64,000 nucleotides of DNA, taken from Selenomonas sp. WCT3. GTDB lineage: Bacteria > Bacillota > Negativicutes > Selenomonadales > Selenomonadaceae. Positions 51,257-60,418 of the stretch are shown here, one piece after another. Under the pieces are notes generated by a model. That model did not search any database. It worked only from the letters and a program-made list of their open reading frames with translations, and was not told where the DNA came from. Every line of letters starts with the position of its first letter. Position 1 is the first letter of the stretch. Location of the stretch: contig FNCM01000005.1 in the NCBI GenBank assembly GCA_900100835.1, positions 151,899 through 215,898 on the forward strand, written 5' to 3'. Both the position numbers and the translations under genes were made by a program.

Positions 51257-52279
51257 TTATTTGATTTCACGAATCCAGCCTTCCGGCGCTTCAATCGTGC
51301 CAATCTGAATTCCACGAAGTTCATCATAAAGTTTCGTAAGAACAGGGCCCATCTTTTCCATGCCGCTTGGGAAACAAATCTCCTCGCCATGGTTGACCAC
51401 CTTGCCCACAGGGCAGATGACAGCGGCCGTACCACAAAGGCCAGCTTCCGCAAAGTCTTTGAGTTCGGTGAACTTGACAGGACGATGCTCAACGGTATAA
51501 CCCATTTTCTCCGCTAACGTAACCAGCGAGCGGCGGGTGATCGATGGCAGAATCGAATCAGATTTCGGCGTGACAATCTTGTTGTCCTTGGTGACAAACA
51601 GGAAGTTTGCACCGCCGGTCTCCTCCACATAGGTCCGCGTTGCGGCATCAAGATACATGTTTTCATCATAGCCGTTTTCATGGGCCAGGATGTACGGATA
51701 CAAGCTCATAGCATAGTTAAGGCCGGCTTTGATGTTGCCCGTACCATGCGGGGCAGCACGGTCATAATCGCTGACGCAAATCGTAATTGGTTTGACACCG
51801 TTCTTGAAGTAAGAACCAACCGGTGTACCAAAGAGGCGGAACTGATATTCATCCGACGGCTTTACGCCAATGACCGGGCCCGTGGCAAAAAGATAAGGAC
51901 GAAGGTACAAAGCACCGCCCGTCTCATAGGGTGGAATCCAATCTTTGTTAGCAGCCACCACCTGGTCCACTGCCTCCATAAACATTTCCTCGGATACCGG
52001 CGGCATCTCCAAACGCTTTGCCGAATCCATCATGCGCTTAGCATTCATATCCGGGCGGAAAGTTACCACGCGGCCATCCTTCGTCTTGTACGCCTTGAGT
52101 CCTTCGAAGACCTCCTGGCAATACTGCAGGATGCCAGCACACTCATTGAGAACTACATTGGCATCTTCCGTGAGTTCGCCTTTCCCCCACTTGCCATCTT
52201 TGTAGTTCGCTACATAACGTTTTGTGATTGGCTGATATGCGAATCCGAGATTCTCCCAGTCAACGTTTACATTTGCCAT
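51257..52279 (-). CDS. ilvE: Branched-chain amino acid aminotransferase
   Basis: This 340-residue fold-type IV PLP enzyme, of the longer BCAT form, interconverts Leu, Ile and Val with their 2-oxo acids. It shows LNECAGILQYCQEVFEGLK, RLFGTPVGSYF, the GTGNIKAGLNYA region following the PLP-lysine area, and VEETGGANFLFVTKD. RBS AAGGGG. It is monocistronic with its own terminator. Confidence 0.94.
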   Translation of the reverse strand: MANVNVDWENLGFAYQPITKRYVANYKDGKWGKGELTEDANVVLNECAGILQYCQEVFEGLKAYKTKDGRVVTFRPDMNAKRMMDSAKRLEMPPVSEEMFMEAVDQVVAANKDWIPPYETGGALYLRPYLFATGPVIGVKPSDEYQFRLFGTPVGSYFKNGVKPITICVSDYDRAAPHGTGNIKAGLNYAMSLYPYILAHENGYDENMYLDAATRTYVEETGGANFLFVTKDNKIVTPKSDSILPSITRRSLVTLAEKMGYTVEHRPVKFTELKDFAEAGLCGTAAVICPVGKVVNHGEEICFPSGMEKMGPVLTKLYDELRGIQIGTIEAPEGWIREIK

Positions 52280-52417
52280 AGTAAAGCCCCTTTTCTTTCA
52301 TCAAAGTAACTCTATTTTAGCCCCGCCCTATACAGTTGTCAAGTTGTAAACCAACTTTTTTCTTTCTCCTGCAATATTTTTATAAAGGTAATCCGTTTTG
52401 AAAAGACATTTGTTTCA

Positions 52418-53977
52418 TCAAGCCTGCTGATTCTTCCGCAGAACTTGGCGGGCTGCCGGCAATTTATCCCGAATATCCGAGGCAATCAGCCCTTCCCCCT
52501 TTTCAGCGTAAGCCAAATCGCCGGCCAGGCCGTGGAGGTATACCCCCAGCATGGGTGCCAAAGCGCTTTCCGTCTGCATCATCAATCCGGCAACCGTACC
52601 AGCCAAGACATCACCAGAGCCCGCCGTAGCCATGCCGGCGTTGCCCTTCGTCGTAAAGAACACATCCCCGTCAGGGTACGCAATCAACGTGCATTCACTC
52701 TTCACCACCAATACGCACTGGTATTCTGTAGCCGCCTCCCGGACGATGGGAACCAGCGACTCCCGAAGCTCTGGAACCGTAACGCCTAAAAGCCCGGCCA
52801 TTTCCCCAAGATGCGGTGTCAAAACCGGCACCTGCTGCATCTTGCACAAATCATCTGGCTGGCGCTGGAACGCCACAATGGCATCGGCATCCAAAATAAG
52901 CGGCTTTGTGACCTTCGCCGCAAAAATCCGGACCAATTCCTGGGTGCGGTCAGCCCGTCCCAGCCCCGGGCCTAGCAACACGGCATCGTAGGATTCGGCC
53001 AGGGACAGCAGGCAGGAAAGGGCCCCTTCGCCGCCTAACACGCCATCCTCCGTTTCCGGAATGGGTACCGTCATAACCTCCGTCAGTTTTGCTTCCACCA
53101 CCGGCTGAACGCTCTGGGGAACCGCCAAGGTAACAAGACCGGCCCCAGCCCGCAGGACAGCGGTTGCGGCCAGCACCGCAGCACCGGTCATGCCCCGGGA
53201 ACCTGCCACCACAAGAATGCGGCCACAAGTCCCCTTATGGGCCGAAGGATTTCGTGCCGGCAGCAGTTCCGTGGCTACGGCATCATCGAGCAAATTCTGC
53301 TTAATCTGATTTCCCATCAAAAGCTCACGGGGAATGCCGATGTCATCCACCAGCAGTTCCCCCGTCATATCCGCCCCCGGGCTCAGCAAATGGCCGATTT
53401 TCGGCAACCCCAACGCCAGGGTCATATCCGCTTTAACTGCCACCGTGGAAATTTTGCCGGTATCCGCTTCAACGCCGCTGGGAATATCGATTGCCAGCAC
53501 CGGGCAGCTGGCCTTGTTGAGTTCTTCGATAATCCGCAGATTTTTCTTGCGCAATTCCCCTTCAAAACCTGTGCCCAACATGCCATCGATTGCCCCATCG
53601 GCAAACTTCAAGGCAAAATGAAGGCGGTCCCAATCCCGGTCACTTTCCAGCGACTGCATCTCAATGTTCATCGCTGCAAGGGCACGATACATGACCATGG
53701 CCGCTTCTGAAAAATGCGTATGGTCACCAGCTAAAAACAATTTTACCTTGGCCCCCATATTTTGGATATGGCGGGCGGCGCCAAGGGCATCCCCACCGTT
53801 GTTGCCACTGCCTGCCAATACACATATCGTCTTTCCGGCCACGCCCTTTAACATCGTGTCCAAGGCCTCGGCTACGCGGTGTCCCGCATTTTCCATCAGA
53901 ACCACAGCTGGCAAACCATATTGTTCCAGGGAAACCTTGTCGATTTCCCGCATCTCCTTGCTTAACGATACCTTCAT
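52418..53977 (-). CDS. nnr: Bifunctional NAD(P)HX epimerase/dehydratase
   Basis: This 519-residue enzyme repairs hydrated NAD(P)H. The N-terminal epimerase (about 1-215) has AGSGNNGGDALGAARH and DIPSGVEADTG. The C-terminal ADP-dependent dehydratase (about 225-519) has GTCGRILVVAGSRGMTGAA, LTPHLGEMAGL, and the catalytic TAGSGDVLAGTVAGL. ATG 53977 with GGAGGGG overlaps the acpS stop (ATGA). The acpS-nnr pairing is common in Firmicutes. Confidence 0.95.
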   Translation of the reverse strand: MKVSLSKEMREIDKVSLEQYGLPAVVLMENAGHRVAEALDTMLKGVAGKTICVLAGSGNNGGDALGAARHIQNMGAKVKLFLAGDHTHFSEAAMVMYRALAAMNIEMQSLESDRDWDRLHFALKFADGAIDGMLGTGFEGELRKKNLRIIEELNKASCPVLAIDIPSGVEADTGKISTVAVKADMTLALGLPKIGHLLSPGADMTGELLVDDIGIPRELLMGNQIKQNLLDDAVATELLPARNPSAHKGTCGRILVVAGSRGMTGAAVLAATAVLRAGAGLVTLAVPQSVQPVVEAKLTEVMTVPIPETEDGVLGGEGALSCLLSLAESYDAVLLGPGLGRADRTQELVRIFAAKVTKPLILDADAIVAFQRQPDDLCKMQQVPVLTPHLGEMAGLLGVTVPELRESLVPIVREAATEYQCVLVVKSECTLIAYPDGDVFFTTKGNAGMATAGSGDVLAGTVAGLMMQTESALAPMLGVYLHGLAGDLAYAEKGEGLIASDIRDKLPAARQVLRKNQQA

Positions 53978-54351
53978 TTCTTCCCCTCCATCACGCATTG
54001 TGCGGTAGCATATTCTTTTGTATGACTCAGCGAAATCCAAACCTTTTCCACCTTTTTTTCGTCGGCGAGTCTAGCAAATTGACCGGTCAATTTGACCTGT
54101 GGACAGCCCAGTTCATCGGGCAGGATTTCAATTTCCTGCATCGTTCCCTCACGAAGGCCAGTGCCGAAGGCTTTGAGTATCGCTTCCTTACCAGAAAACC
54201 GTGCCGCATAGCTTTGTGCCCGCTGCATTCCACGGCTTTCGCAATAGCGCCGTTCTGCTTCCGTATACACCCGCTCACAGAACCGCGGATTCGCTATCGC
54301 CTTTTTTACACGGCTTACTTCCACTATATCTGTTCCAACGCCTAAAATCAA
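53974..54351 (-). CDS. acpS: Holo-[acyl-carrier-protein] synthase
   Basis: This 125-residue phosphopantetheinyl transferase starts MILGVGTDIVEV with D8 and has E56 in RFSGKEA, the Mg-binding pair, and ends in WISLSHTKEYATA. It charges ACP for fatty-acid synthesis. The start is TTG, 5 bases after AGGAGGAG. It carries one TGACNNGTCA copy (54080-54089), read L-T-G-Q in a C-terminal loop. Confidence 0.95.
   Translation of the reverse strand: MILGVGTDIVEVSRVKKAIANPRFCERVYTEAERRYCESRGMQRAQSYAARFSGKEAILKAFGTGLREGTMQEIEILPDELGCPQVKLTGQFARLADEKKVEKVWISLSHTKEYATAQCVMEGKK
54080..54089. repeat. TGACNNGTCA palindrome (centre CG) in acpS
   Basis: A full TTGACNNGTCAA copy, read L-T-G-Q, followed by a degenerate second copy (TGACCTGTGG). 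Confidence 0.65.
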
Positions 54352-54383
54352 GCATACTCCTCCTATCTTGCTGCATAAAAAAA

Positions 54384-54400
54384 CCGGCCTAAAGGCCGGC
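54384..54400 (-). terminator. motAB terminator
   Basis: AGCCGGCCT / AGGCCGG followed by TTTTTTTT on the minus strand, just after motB. Confidence 0.88.
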
Positions 54401-54408
54401 TTATAAAA

Positions 54409-55290
54409 TCAATATGTTGTCCCTGTCATCGAGCTGCCCGCCGCGCCATTTGTAGCTGGAATGTTATTGGTGGTGCCACTAGTGGGCATCCCATCTGCGC
54501 CAGTGTCCGGCGAACTCGTCTGCTTGCTGGGGTCCTTTTCATCCGGATTAAACCGATAATTACGAGCGATAAAGATTTCTACGCGACGATTCTTCGTGCG
54601 CCCTTCCTCCGTGGCATTATCGGCCAAAGGACGATATTCACTATAGCCAATAGCACTAAACCGCTTCGGATTAAGACCAGAATTGCTGGCCAGCAAAGCC
54701 TTCATGAAATTAAGGGCACGCGCCGAGCTCAATTCCCAGTTCGACGGGAATTGGCTATTGCTGATTGGCACGTTATCCGTATGACCAGACACTACGACCC
54801 GCTCCGGTACCGAGGAAAGAATTCCCGCTACCACCGGAATAATAGACTGTGCCTGTCCAGCCAGCGTTGCCGACCCGGAGGGAAACAGTGCCCGCTCTTT
54901 AATGCGAATCATAAGTCCCTGCTCGTTAAGCTCCGTGCTCAGCTGGTCATCCAGTTTATTCTGCTCGATGTATTCCTGCATCTTTTTCTGGATTTCCTCC
55001 AGCTGCTGATTCTCCGCCAGATAAGCGTGATTACCCTTATCCTCATCCGAGGGCATCTCCGCCCGGCGTCCCATATTCGGCCCCATCTGGTTAAAGAAGG
55101 AAGGACCGCCCATGTTAAAAGCCGAACTAAAGGCCTGGGACAGTTCTGACATCTTCTTTTGGTCCGTCTGGGAAATAGCGAACAGAGCGATAAAGAGTGC
55201 CAGCAACAGGGTCATGAGGTCAGAATACGGCAGGAGCCAAGGCTCGCCTTCATGTTCTTCATGAGGCGCTGCATGTTTCTTTCTAGCCAT
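54409..55290 (-). CDS. motB: Flagellar stator protein MotB
   Basis: This 293-residue protein has one N-terminal membrane helix carrying the ion-path Asp (PWLLPYSDLMTLLLALFIALFA). A plug and linker follow, then the OmpA-like peptidoglycan-binding domain (about 130-255: LFPSGSATL, VSGHTDNVPI, NWELSSARALNFMK, RTKNRRVEIFI). It anchors the stator to the wall. The C-terminal tail is low-complexity (Ser/Thr/Gly). RBS GGAG. It lies 4 bp after motA. Confidence 0.94.
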   Translation of the reverse strand: MARKKHAAPHEEHEGEPWLLPYSDLMTLLLALFIALFAISQTDQKKMSELSQAFSSAFNMGGPSFFNQMGPNMGRRAEMPSDEDKGNHAYLAENQQLEEIQKKMQEYIEQNKLDDQLSTELNEQGLMIRIKERALFPSGSATLAGQAQSIIPVVAGILSSVPERVVVSGHTDNVPISNSQFPSNWELSSARALNFMKALLASNSGLNPKRFSAIGYSEYRPLADNATEEGRTKNRRVEIFIARNYRFNPDEKDPSKQTSSPDTGADGMPTSGTTNNIPATNGAAGSSMTGTTY

Positions 55291-55294
55291 CAAA

Positions 55295-56068
55295 TCACTC
55301 CTTCTTCAGCCCTTCGCGCTCGGACTGCGGGATGAATACCATTAGCTTAGCCTCAATCTGGGTCGGCGAATCACCGGCCTGCAGAGAAAGGATTCCTTCA
55401 ATAATCATACGTTTTTCGCTAACCTCTGCCTTGGACAAGAGTTTCAGCTTGTTGGCCATAGGCAGGTAAACAACGTATGCGGTAAAAATACCAAGAATCG
55501 TAGCAACGAATGCTGCTGCGATAGCGTGACCCAGTTTGTTAACGTCGTTCAAGTTACCCAAAGCTGCGATAAGGCCGATAACGGCGCCCAATACACCAAG
55601 GGTCGGTGCATACAGACCAGCCTGCTCCAACATGGCACGTCCTTCAGCATGACGTTCCTGCATAACGGCCAGCTCCGCATCTAAGACATCACCGACAAAG
55701 TCCGGATCCATACCATCGATGACCATGCTCAAACCCGTACGAAAGAAAGGATCATCAATGTCCTGAACTTTGCTCTCCAATGCCAGAATACCTTCACGGC
55801 GAGCAATCTGGGAAAGCTCGATGAAGAGGCTCAACAGCTCAGCCTTTTCATGCAGGGCTGGTTTGAAGAAAACCATCTTAATCAAACCAGGCAGCTTTTT
55901 GAGCTGATTCATGTTGAATGCCGTAAATAAGCAGGAGAATGTACCGCAGATGATGATAAGAAATGCGGCTGGGTTATTTAATGAGCTGATCGGTGCGCCC
56001 TTGATGATCATACCCACAAATACGGAGATAAGACCGCCCACCGCACCTATGACAGTTGAAATTTCCAA
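55295..56068 (-). CDS. motA: Flagellar stator protein MotA
   Basis: This 257-residue protein has four membrane helices and a large cytoplasmic loop with REGILALESKVQDIDDPFFRTGL, then GLYAPTLGVLGAVIGLIAALGN and AAFVATILGIFTAYVVYLPMANKL. With MotB it forms the ion-driven stator. It starts on TTG with GGGGGG at 8 bases. motAB form a two-gene unit and are the only core flagellar genes here. Confidence 0.94.
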   Translation of the reverse strand: MEISTVIGAVGGLISVFVGMIIKGAPISSLNNPAAFLIIICGTFSCLFTAFNMNQLKKLPGLIKMVFFKPALHEKAELLSLFIELSQIARREGILALESKVQDIDDPFFRTGLSMVIDGMDPDFVGDVLDAELAVMQERHAEGRAMLEQAGLYAPTLGVLGAVIGLIAALGNLNDVNKLGHAIAAAFVATILGIFTAYVVYLPMANKLKLLSKAEVSEKRMIIEGILSLQAGDSPTQIEAKLMVFIPQSEREGLKKE

Positions 56069-56257
56069 AATAATAGCCCCCCTAATTTTTCCGTAAATTA
56101 ACAGGAAACGATTCCCGAATCACATTACATCCTTATGTCACATACTTATATATTCCATGTTCAGCGAAAAAATCCTACTGAACCGCTTTAAAAAATATTT
56201 TTTTATTTTTCCATAATAAATTTTTGTTATCTTATCATATATTCGTGAAAAGTATGA

Positions 56258-56263
56258 TATAAT
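56258..56263 (+). promoter_or_regulatory. Extended -10 of the LysR-type gene at 56306
   Basis: TGATATAAT (extended -10) lies about 43 bases before the ATG in a very AT-rich region (56070-56305), which holds no gene. Confidence 0.5.
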
Positions 56264-56305
56264 AAAAACCGAATAAAACTAGTTTATAGAGAAAGAAGCG
56301 ATACT

Positions 56306-57193
56306 ATGGAATTACGACAACTTGAATATTTCCAGATGGCAAGCCGTCTGCGAAATATCACCAGAGCTGCCGAGCGACTGCGAGTTTCGCAGCCCAACAT
56401 CACCGTAGCGATAAAGAAATTAGAAGCGGAACTCGGCATTCAGCTCTTCGACCGCAGTCAAAAACAACTGTCTCTGACCCCGGAAGGAGCCGTCTTCCTC
56501 AACCGGGTCGAACTCGCCCTCCGCAACATTCAGGATGCTGTTTTAGAAGTCAACGACTACAAACAGCTTCAGAAAGGTACCATCAAAATCGGCATCCCGC
56601 CAATGATGGGCGCCTACCTCTTCCCGAAAATCTTCTCCAGCTTCCAGCGCCAGTATTCCCATCTGGATATCTTCATGCATGAAGAAGGTTCCATGTCCAT
56701 CCGGGAACAGTTAGAACAGGACGACTTGGATTTCGGTATCATCATCATCTCCGGCGCCTCCAATCATCTGCAGCTTCTCCCCATGTCCAAAAACCAGGTC
56801 GTGTGCTGCGTGCCGGAAAACAGCCCTCTGGCCAAGAAAAAAAGCATTTCGTTGCAGGACATCGCTGATACGAATGTCATCATGCTCAAGGAAGGGTCCT
56901 TCCTCCGGCAGACCATTCTTACCAAGATGAAAACCGAAAACATAACGCCCAACATCGTTTTGGAATCCAACCAGGTCATCACCCTCAAGGGCCTAGTTGC
57001 CAATGGCGTCGGCGTTGCATTCCTCTTAGATATGGTAGTCGAAGACACGCCAGGTGTCAAGGCAATTCCTCTTGCCGACCCGATTTTTGTCGACGTTGGT
57101 CTTGCTTGGAAAAAAGACCGTTATATTTCCAAGGCAGCTCAATCCTTCATCGACTTCTGCAAAGACCTGCTCAAACAGAAACACGAAGTATAA
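56306..57193 (+). CDS. LysR-family transcriptional regulator
   Basis: This 295-residue protein has an N-terminal HTH (MELRQLEYFQMASRLRNITRAAERLRVSQPNI in pieces) and a C-terminal effector domain (about 90-290). The first lines resemble CynR/YwbI-like regulators that start MELRQL. It is convergent with larA, so the target is not obvious from position; the larA-dcuB pair is the nearest candidate. RBS AGAAAGAAG. It ends in a palindromic bidirectional terminator. Confidence 0.9.
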   Translation: MELRQLEYFQMASRLRNITRAAERLRVSQPNITVAIKKLEAELGIQLFDRSQKQLSLTPEGAVFLNRVELALRNIQDAVLEVNDYKQLQKGTIKIGIPPMMGAYLFPKIFSSFQRQYSHLDIFMHEEGSMSIREQLEQDDLDFGIIIISGASNHLQLLPMSKNQVVCCVPENSPLAKKKSISLQDIADTNVIMLKEGSFLRQTILTKMKTENITPNIVLESNQVITLKGLVANGVGVAFLLDMVVEDTPGVKAIPLADPIFVDVGLAWKKDRYISKAAQSFIDFCKDLLKQKHEV

Positions 57194-57196
57194 GTA

Positions 57197-57239
57197 CAAA
57201 CAAAAAGAACGCATCCATGGATGCGTTCTTTTTGTTTGT
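57197..57239. terminator. Bidirectional terminator between lysR-type and larA
   Basis: A near-perfect palindrome of about 42 bp (CAAAAAGAACGCATCC / ...GATGCGTTCTTTTTG) serves both convergent genes. Confidence 0.9.
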
Positions 57240-57246
57240 ATTTCCC

Positions 57247-58524
57247 TTATGCCTTTAACAGTGGCACCGTCAGGCTGCCAGTCGGCATGAGAATATAGCT
57301 AGGATCCTTGCCCACATACTGCTCGGCGAGTTTCAATGCTTCTTCCACACTGTCAACAGCACCGGCAAAGAGCATGTCTTTGGCCAGCTGTTTATCCAGC
57401 CCCGTTACCAGGATAAAATGGGCTTTCTTCGACAGGCGGGTAATGGCATAGGCTTTGTTGGCGCCAATGACGAAGCGTTCTTTCAGCTTCGCCTCAATGG
57501 CATCAGCCGTCTTCAACTCACGGCAGGTCTCTTCCAGAACCTTGCTGCCGCTTCCCTCTTCACATTCTGCCAGCAGGATAACCACACCATCCTGACGCGT
57601 GGCCAATACGGCATTGTCCATGGTTTTCTGCATCTGATAGACATTGATATCCTTCGGATACCCGCCGCAGCTGACAATGGTGACATCGGCCTGCTTGGTA
57701 ATGGGCACACCGTACACTTCATCGACAAACTTGCAGGCCTCTTGATGGGCCTTGATGTAATCCCCAGCGAAAATTTTCAGAAAGCGATGTTCCGCATCGA
57801 GAATCGCATTGAATAAGATTACGCTGCGTCCCTTTGCCCACAGAGCCACACCTTCCATCTGGTCCTCATAAACCGGATTGCCGATGGTCCGCCCCAGCCC
57901 AGCATTAGGGTCCATCATGAAGCTATGATTATTTCTGACGGTCTCCATAGCAGCGCAGCCTGGCAAAACCGCCTTGCGGCCGCCACCATAACCGCTGAAA
58001 TAATGATGAACGATAGTACCCGTGAGAATAACATGGTCGCTATGGCAAATGTGCTTATTGATAAGCACTGGCGTAAAGCGACTGGTAGTACCGAAATACT
58101 CAAAATCCTCCGGAACATTGCAATCGCTGTTAAACATCTTGATGCGCTTGGCTACTTCCTCGCCGACGCCTTCTGCCATTTCCTCTTCCGTCATCAGGCG
58201 ATGGGTTCCCAGAGAGAAGACAATCTGCATGTTTTCATCGGGAACCCCCAGCTTATTAAACTCGTTGACCAGCACGGGCATAAAGTCGAAACTATTCGCC
58301 ACCCGGGTGGGGTCATTGCAGATAAAGGTAACCGTATCCCCCGGTTTGATAACCTCATTGATAGGTGCCTGGCCAATGGGATGATAAATAGCATCAAGCA
58401 CCGCCTGCTTAACATCCGTTAGCGGCTTCACAGCCGGCATCTCAATCTCTTTAATCACCTTTGACTCATCGATAGAAAAGGATTTGGTCCCGTGACCATA
58501 ATGGAACGTATACTCTTTTATCAA
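57247..58524 (-). CDS. larA: LarA-family nickel-pincer hydroxyacid racemase
   Basis: This 425-residue enzyme has the residues known from Lactobacillus plantarum LarA at identical numbers: H108 (GTHRLMT), H174 and K184 (HHYFSGYGGGRK), H200 (RNNH), with D72 and R75 in DPTR. K184 would hold the pincer cofactor and H200 the nickel. The superfamily includes lactate, malate and other hydroxyacid racemases. dcuB lies directly upstream on the same strand, so malate is a plausible substrate. The start is TTG with GGGGGTG. LarB/C/E cofactor genes are not in this window. Confidence 0.9.
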   Translation of the reverse strand: MIKEYTFHYGHGTKSFSIDESKVIKEIEMPAVKPLTDVKQAVLDAIYHPIGQAPINEVIKPGDTVTFICNDPTRVANSFDFMPVLVNEFNKLGVPDENMQIVFSLGTHRLMTEEEMAEGVGEEVAKRIKMFNSDCNVPEDFEYFGTTSRFTPVLINKHICHSDHVILTGTIVHHYFSGYGGGRKAVLPGCAAMETVRNNHSFMMDPNAGLGRTIGNPVYEDQMEGVALWAKGRSVILFNAILDAEHRFLKIFAGDYIKAHQEACKFVDEVYGVPITKQADVTIVSCGGYPKDINVYQMQKTMDNAVLATRQDGVVILLAECEEGSGSKVLEETCRELKTADAIEAKLKERFVIGANKAYAITRLSKKAHFILVTGLDKQLAKDMLFAGAVDSVEEALKLAEQYVGKDPSYILMPTGSLTVPLLKA

Positions 58525-58544
58525 GAAATCACCCCCGTATAAGC

Positions 58545-58578
58545 GAAAAAGATGACATCAGCAAATGTCATCTTTTTC
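58545..58578 (-). terminator. Terminator between dcuB and larA
   Basis: GAAAAAGATGACAT / ATGTCATCTTTTTC stem with a 6-base loop and T-run. Read-through to larA may be partial. Confidence 0.82.
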
Positions 58579-58596
58579 TTTAACCTCTGCTAATGA

Positions 58597-59937
58597 TTAG
58601 TAGAGAATATGTGCGATTACGAAACCAACGCAGCAGCCCGTGAATACACCGAGAAGACCCGGAATCATGAAGCTGTGGTTCAGGATGTACTTACCAATCT
58701 TCGTCGTGCCGGAACGGTCAAAACCGATGCAAGCCAGGTCGGACGGATAAGTCGGCAGGAAGAAGTAACCATAGATTGCCGAGATGAAGGAAATGATGAT
58801 AACCGGATCGGTACCAATTCCCAGAGCCATCGGAACAACAATGGATACGGCAGCTGCCTGCGAGTTAACGAGTTTCGAAGTAAAGAACGCAATCAGCGCG
58901 TAAGCCCATGGATAATTCTGTACAGCCGAACCAAGGACTTCCTTGAGGAATGCCATGTGGTTGGAGAAATACGTATCTGCCATCCAAGCAACACCATAAA
59001 CGGAGATAACAGCTACGAGACCAGAACGGAATACCTGGCTGTTACCAACATCTTTTGCCCTGACTTTGCAAGTGAACAGCATGATTGCACCCATGAGGAG
59101 CATGATCATCTGGATAACCGTAGTCATCGAAATCGGCTTCAGAACGCCTTTAGCATTCGGGAAGGCCGGCAACAGCTGCGGGCAGTTGCCCAGTACTGCG
59201 ATAACAACGATACCGATGAGGAAAATGTACATGGAATGATAGTACGAAGACGGAATCTCTTTGCCGATAAGGCTTTCCGAATCACCGTAAACATACTCTT
59301 TGGACTCTGGGTCTTTGATGAGCTCCTGGAAATCCGGATCATCTGCCAGTTCCTTACCGCGGCGATAGCTCCAAAGTGCTGCAACCACAACACCGCAGAA
59401 CGTAGCCGGGATGGAAACCATAAGCAGGTTCAGGACCGTATACGGCAGACCTGCAGCCGAGAAGAAGCCAATGAAACCAACGAGCGCAACAGATACCGGT
59501 GAAGCACTGATACCCATCTGCGAAGAAACCGAAGCAACAGCCATCGGACGTTCCGGACGGATGCCCTCTTTGATAGCGATATCATAGATGATTGGGAACA
59601 TCGTGTAAACGACGTGACCAGTACCGCAGAGAATCGTCAGGAACCAAGTCGTGATTGGTGCATACAGCGTAATGCGTTTCGGGTTGCTGCGCAGGAACTG
59701 CTCAGCATACTTCAGCATAACCGTAAGACCACCAGCAGTCTGCAGGAAGCCTGCGCAGGTAACAACTGCCATAATCGTAAGCATAACGCTTACTGGCGGC
59801 GTACCTGGTTTGTAACCAAAGCCAAACGTGAAAATAATAAGACCTATTGCACTGACAACAGCCAGGCCGATGCCGCCATGACGCACGCCCACCACTAAGC
59901 ATGCCAGCAGCACCAGGAAACCAAGAAGCATTTCCAT
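58597..59937 (-). CDS. dcuB: Anaerobic C4-dicarboxylate carrier, DcuA/DcuB family
   Basis: This 446-residue inner-membrane antiporter has exactly the length of E. coli DcuB. Family segments: AVVTCAGFLQTAGGL, TILCGTGHVVYTMFPIIYDIA, RPMAVASVSSQMGISASPVSVA and FFLPTYPSDLACIGFDRSGTT. It exchanges fumarate/malate/aspartate for succinate in fumarate respiration or acid fermentation. ATG 59937 follows GGGAG; a longer in-frame reading is leader. The promoter is about 250 bases upstream. larA follows. Confidence 0.93.
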   Translation of the reverse strand: MEMLLGFLVLLACLVVGVRHGGIGLAVVSAIGLIIFTFGFGYKPGTPPVSVMLTIMAVVTCAGFLQTAGGLTVMLKYAEQFLRSNPKRITLYAPITTWFLTILCGTGHVVYTMFPIIYDIAIKEGIRPERPMAVASVSSQMGISASPVSVALVGFIGFFSAAGLPYTVLNLLMVSIPATFCGVVVAALWSYRRGKELADDPDFQELIKDPESKEYVYGDSESLIGKEIPSSYYHSMYIFLIGIVVIAVLGNCPQLLPAFPNAKGVLKPISMTTVIQMIMLLMGAIMLFTCKVRAKDVGNSQVFRSGLVAVISVYGVAWMADTYFSNHMAFLKEVLGSAVQNYPWAYALIAFFTSKLVNSQAAAVSIVVPMALGIGTDPVIIISFISAIYGYFFLPTYPSDLACIGFDRSGTTKIGKYILNHSFMIPGLLGVFTGCCVGFVIAHILY

Positions 59938-60190
59938 AGTGAAATCTCCCTTCCTAAAAAATAAAAACATAAACTCTTCTGTGCCCATCCCCTTACCTAA
60001 GCTGCTAATATAAATAATGATTATTTTGAGCATAGATAAGAGTGACACACAACCCAGATGGATTGTATCGGATTCCCCTTGGCATACTAATTCGTCATAC
60101 TTAATCAAATTCCTGCTGCTGCAGAAAAAAATATGATTAACTATTCTGAATCGTGCCAATTACAATACAATCTCCCTGAACCCACGGTAT

Positions 60191-60219
60191 ATTATACTAG
60201 AGACCTTTTCATAAGTAAA
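60191..60219 (-). promoter_or_regulatory. dcuB promoter (long leader)
   Basis: TTTACT (60219-60214), 17 bp and TATAAT (60196-60191) on the minus strand. It predicts a 5' leader of about 247 nt. In the leader GATTGTAT and ATACAATC could pair. The 59938-60418 gap has no gene. Confidence 0.55.
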
Positions 60220-60342
60220 CACTATTTATTATAGAAATATTTAATAATTATTTTTGTTTATCATATATTAACCCATGTTAATTATAATCTCCAAAATGCC
60301 GGCAAAGCCGCTCATAAAGAAAAAATATTTTTTTGTTTACTA

Positions 60343-60370
60343 TTGAGAATGCATATTGATATGGTATAAT
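60343..60370 (+). promoter_or_regulatory. dapL promoter
   Basis: TTGAGA (60343-60348), 16 bp, TATAAT (60365-60370), about 50 bases before the dapL ATG. Confidence 0.7.
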
Positions 60371-60418
60371 ATGCTAAAAAGTTATATTAGAAATCATACT
60401 ATTCAGGAGGTATTGTTT

